A DNA stretch of 64,000 nt, from assembly GCF_003012745.1 (NCBI RefSeq), contig NZ_PXYK01000007.1:124001-188000 (forward strand), given 5' to 3'. Source of the stretch: Kumtagia ephedrae (GTDB taxonomy: Bacteria > Pseudomonadota > Alphaproteobacteria > Rhizobiales > Rhizobiaceae). The notes beneath the pieces are model-generated. The model was not told the origin of the DNA, searched no databases, and was given only the letters and a program-made list of their open reading frames with translations. The stretch's first letter is position 1, and every line of letters begins with the position of its first letter. The position numbers and the translations under genes are program-made. Positions 62,711-64,000 of the stretch are shown one piece after another.

Positions 62711-64000
62711 CTACGCCACCGACAAATCCGCACTGGTGAGCGCCAGCCCGGCGGTGATCGTGGCGAAGTGGACACCCGCCACCCCGCCCACGCCGTCCTC
62801 GTCATAGAACAGCTTGCCCGTGTCGCTCTCGTAGACGATGCGGTCGGTCGCATCCTGGGCGAGCCCTGTGGTGTTGGCCCGGAACGCCGCGGCCGCAAGC
62901 GTGCCGGTGTTCAGTTCGGTGAAGATCGCATCCGACAGCAGGAAGCGGTCGTCAGCGACGTTGAAGTCGGTGACGATGTCGACATTGCCGGCGCCAAGCG
63001 CGGTGGCAAAGACGAAGGTGTCCTTGCCGCCAAGGCCGCTGAGCACGTCGAGCCCGCCCTTGCCTTCCAGCCGGTTGTCGCCGGCGTTGCCGACGATCTC
63101 CTGCGCCAATTCGTTGCCGGAAAGATCGATGGCGGACGTGCCGCCCGAACCGTTGGTGGTCATGATCTCGACATGCACGCCGGCGTCGAGCGTGTAATCC
63201 ACGGCGGCTACGACGCGGTCGGCATTGCCCTGCGCCGCCGCCTCGACGATGACGTCGCCGGAATTGAAGATGCGGTAGGTATCGTTGCCGCCGAGCCCGC
63301 GCAGGATGTCCGCTGCGCCCTGGCCGCCGTCATGCAGCACGTTGTCGCCGGCATTGCCGGTGATGTCCTGCTTCAGCGCGTTGCCGGTGAGGTCGATACC
63401 CGCCGTGCCGCCGCTGCTGCTGGTGGTCAAGATCTCGACGTGCACGCCGGTGCCGAGCTTGTAGTCGATTCCGGCGGCCACGCGGTCGGCGCTGCCCTGG
63501 GTCGCGCCCTCGACGACCACGGTGTCGGCGCTGTAGATGAGATAAGTGTCGTTGCCGCTCAGACCGCGCAGCAGGTCTCCGGCGCCGACACCGTCCTTCA
63601 GAACGTTCTGCCCGGCATTGCCGATGATTTCCTGCTTCAGTGCATTGCCGGTAAGGTCGATGGCTGTCGTGCCGGTCGAGGATGTCGTGGTAAGCAGTTC
63701 GATGTCGGCGCCGGCCGCCAGCGCATAGCTCGCCCGCGCCGCCACCCGGTCCGCCGTGCCGTTGCCGGCGATCTCGATGACGACGTCTGCCTGCGTGTCG
63801 ACGAAGTAGGTGTCGTTGCCGGCATTGCCTTCCAGCCGGTCGACGCCGCTGCCGCCGTCGAGGATGTCGTCCCCGTCCGCTGCCGTGATCGTGTCGTCGC
63901 CTGCGCCGCCCTTGACGGTGATCTTTGCCAGCGCGCCCAAAGCGCCGCTCATGCTGATGACATCGTCGCCGCCGCCGGCGTCGAGCACCAGGTTCTCCAC
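62711..64000 (-). CDS. RTX-type type I secretion substrate, N-terminal part beyond the window
   Basis: The C-terminal 429 residues of a larger protein; the frame runs off the right edge. Visible from the edge: RTX nonapeptide units ('GGAGDDTITAADGDDILDGG', 'GVDRLEGNAGNDTYFVD'), three tandem ~88-90-residue blocks and the shared C-terminal domain ending 'GLALTSADLSVA'. Very similar to the other three proteins. Same strand as the protease gene, whose start lies 184 bases before its stop across a non-coding gap. Confidence 0.85.
   Translation of the reverse strand: MENLVLDAGGGDDVISMSGALGALAKITVKGGAGDDTITAADGDDILDGGSGVDRLEGNAGNDTYFVDTQADVVIEIAGNGTADRVAARASYALAAGADIELLTTTSSTGTTAIDLTGNALKQEIIGNAGQNVLKDGVGAGDLLRGLSGNDTYLIYSADTVVVEGATQGSADRVAAGIDYKLGTGVHVEILTTSSSGGTAGIDLTGNALKQDITGNAGDNVLHDGGQGAADILRGLGGNDTYRIFNSGDVIVEAAAQGNADRVVAAVDYTLDAGVHVEIMTTNGSGGTSAIDLSGNELAQEIVGNAGDNRLEGKGGLDVLSGLGGKDTFVFATALGAGNVDIVTDFNVADDRFLLSDAIFTELNTGTLAAAAFRANTTGLAQDATDRIVYESDTGKLFYDEDGVGGVAGVHFATITAGLALTSADLSVA
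63028..63825 (-). repeat. Tandem ~264-270-bp coding repeat, three copies
   Basis: Three consecutive blocks in the partial gene at the right edge, with borders near 63285, 63555 and 63820. Confidence 0.85.

Overview
The window reads as chromosomal DNA of a high-GC alphaproteobacterium of the order Hyphomicrobiales (Rhizobiales), most like the Mesorhizobium/Phyllobacteriaceae group. The evidence is the gene content and order (pyrB-pyrC-plsY-dprA-topA-rnr-DUF983-Nudix-MFS-rpmG and divK-pleD), lineage-restricted families (DUF1203, DUF3572, DUF6105-like, MucR-free small lipoproteins), CTTGAC/CTATAT-like promoters, an EcfG-type promoter, and a small RNA with the architecture of the rhizobial 'cuckoo' RNAs. 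No tRNA, rRNA, insertion sequence, prophage or CRISPR array was seen.

Layout. 1-10 kb: a methyltransferase of the ICMT family, a class III nucleotidyl cyclase with a Zn-ribbon-like motif, a MerR regulator with a palindrome in its own promoter, the Mg transporter MgtE, a Blh/ETHE1-like metallo-beta-lactamase, tiny secreted or membrane proteins, a Tat-exported CpdB-like phosphoesterase and a type II NADH dehydrogenase. 10-20 kb: 5-formyl-THF cyclo-ligase, a secreted protein with four CxGxxC motifs, a manganese catalase behind an EcfG-like promoter, an 8-oxoguanine-deaminase-type amidohydrolase, a divergent Lrp regulator/alanine dehydrogenase pair, outer-membrane proteins, a sulfurtransferase and a GNAT acetyltransferase. 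20-36 kb: AlaX and cysteine synthase (coupled), an MFS carrier, an RhlE-type helicase, UPF0173 hydrolase divergent from ruvX, membrane proteins, an AidB-like acyl-CoA dehydrogenase, a DASS transporter, glycerate kinase, an L,D-transpeptidase coupled to a glycine-betaine/choline binding protein.

36-51 kb is the conserved housekeeping core. pyrB, pyrC, plsY and dprA overlap by ATGA junctions and start from what looks like a nearly leaderless promoter; the PyrC protein lacks the HxH metal motif, and dprA carries a one-base frameshift. topA, rnr, a DUF983 protein, a Nudix hydrolase, an MFS carrier and rpmG follow. Between rpmG and the divK-pleD operon lies a three-hairpin RNA whose three loops all carry an anti-Shine-Dalgarno CCUCCUCC sequence.

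52-64 kb is an accessory secretome block: four large proteins without signal peptides, one of them a subtilisin-like protease, that share a tandem ~88-90-residue repeat (14 copies in total) and an almost identical ~100-residue C-terminal domain typical of type I secretion substrates. An AraC-type regulator lies inside this block. No type I transporter is encoded within the window.
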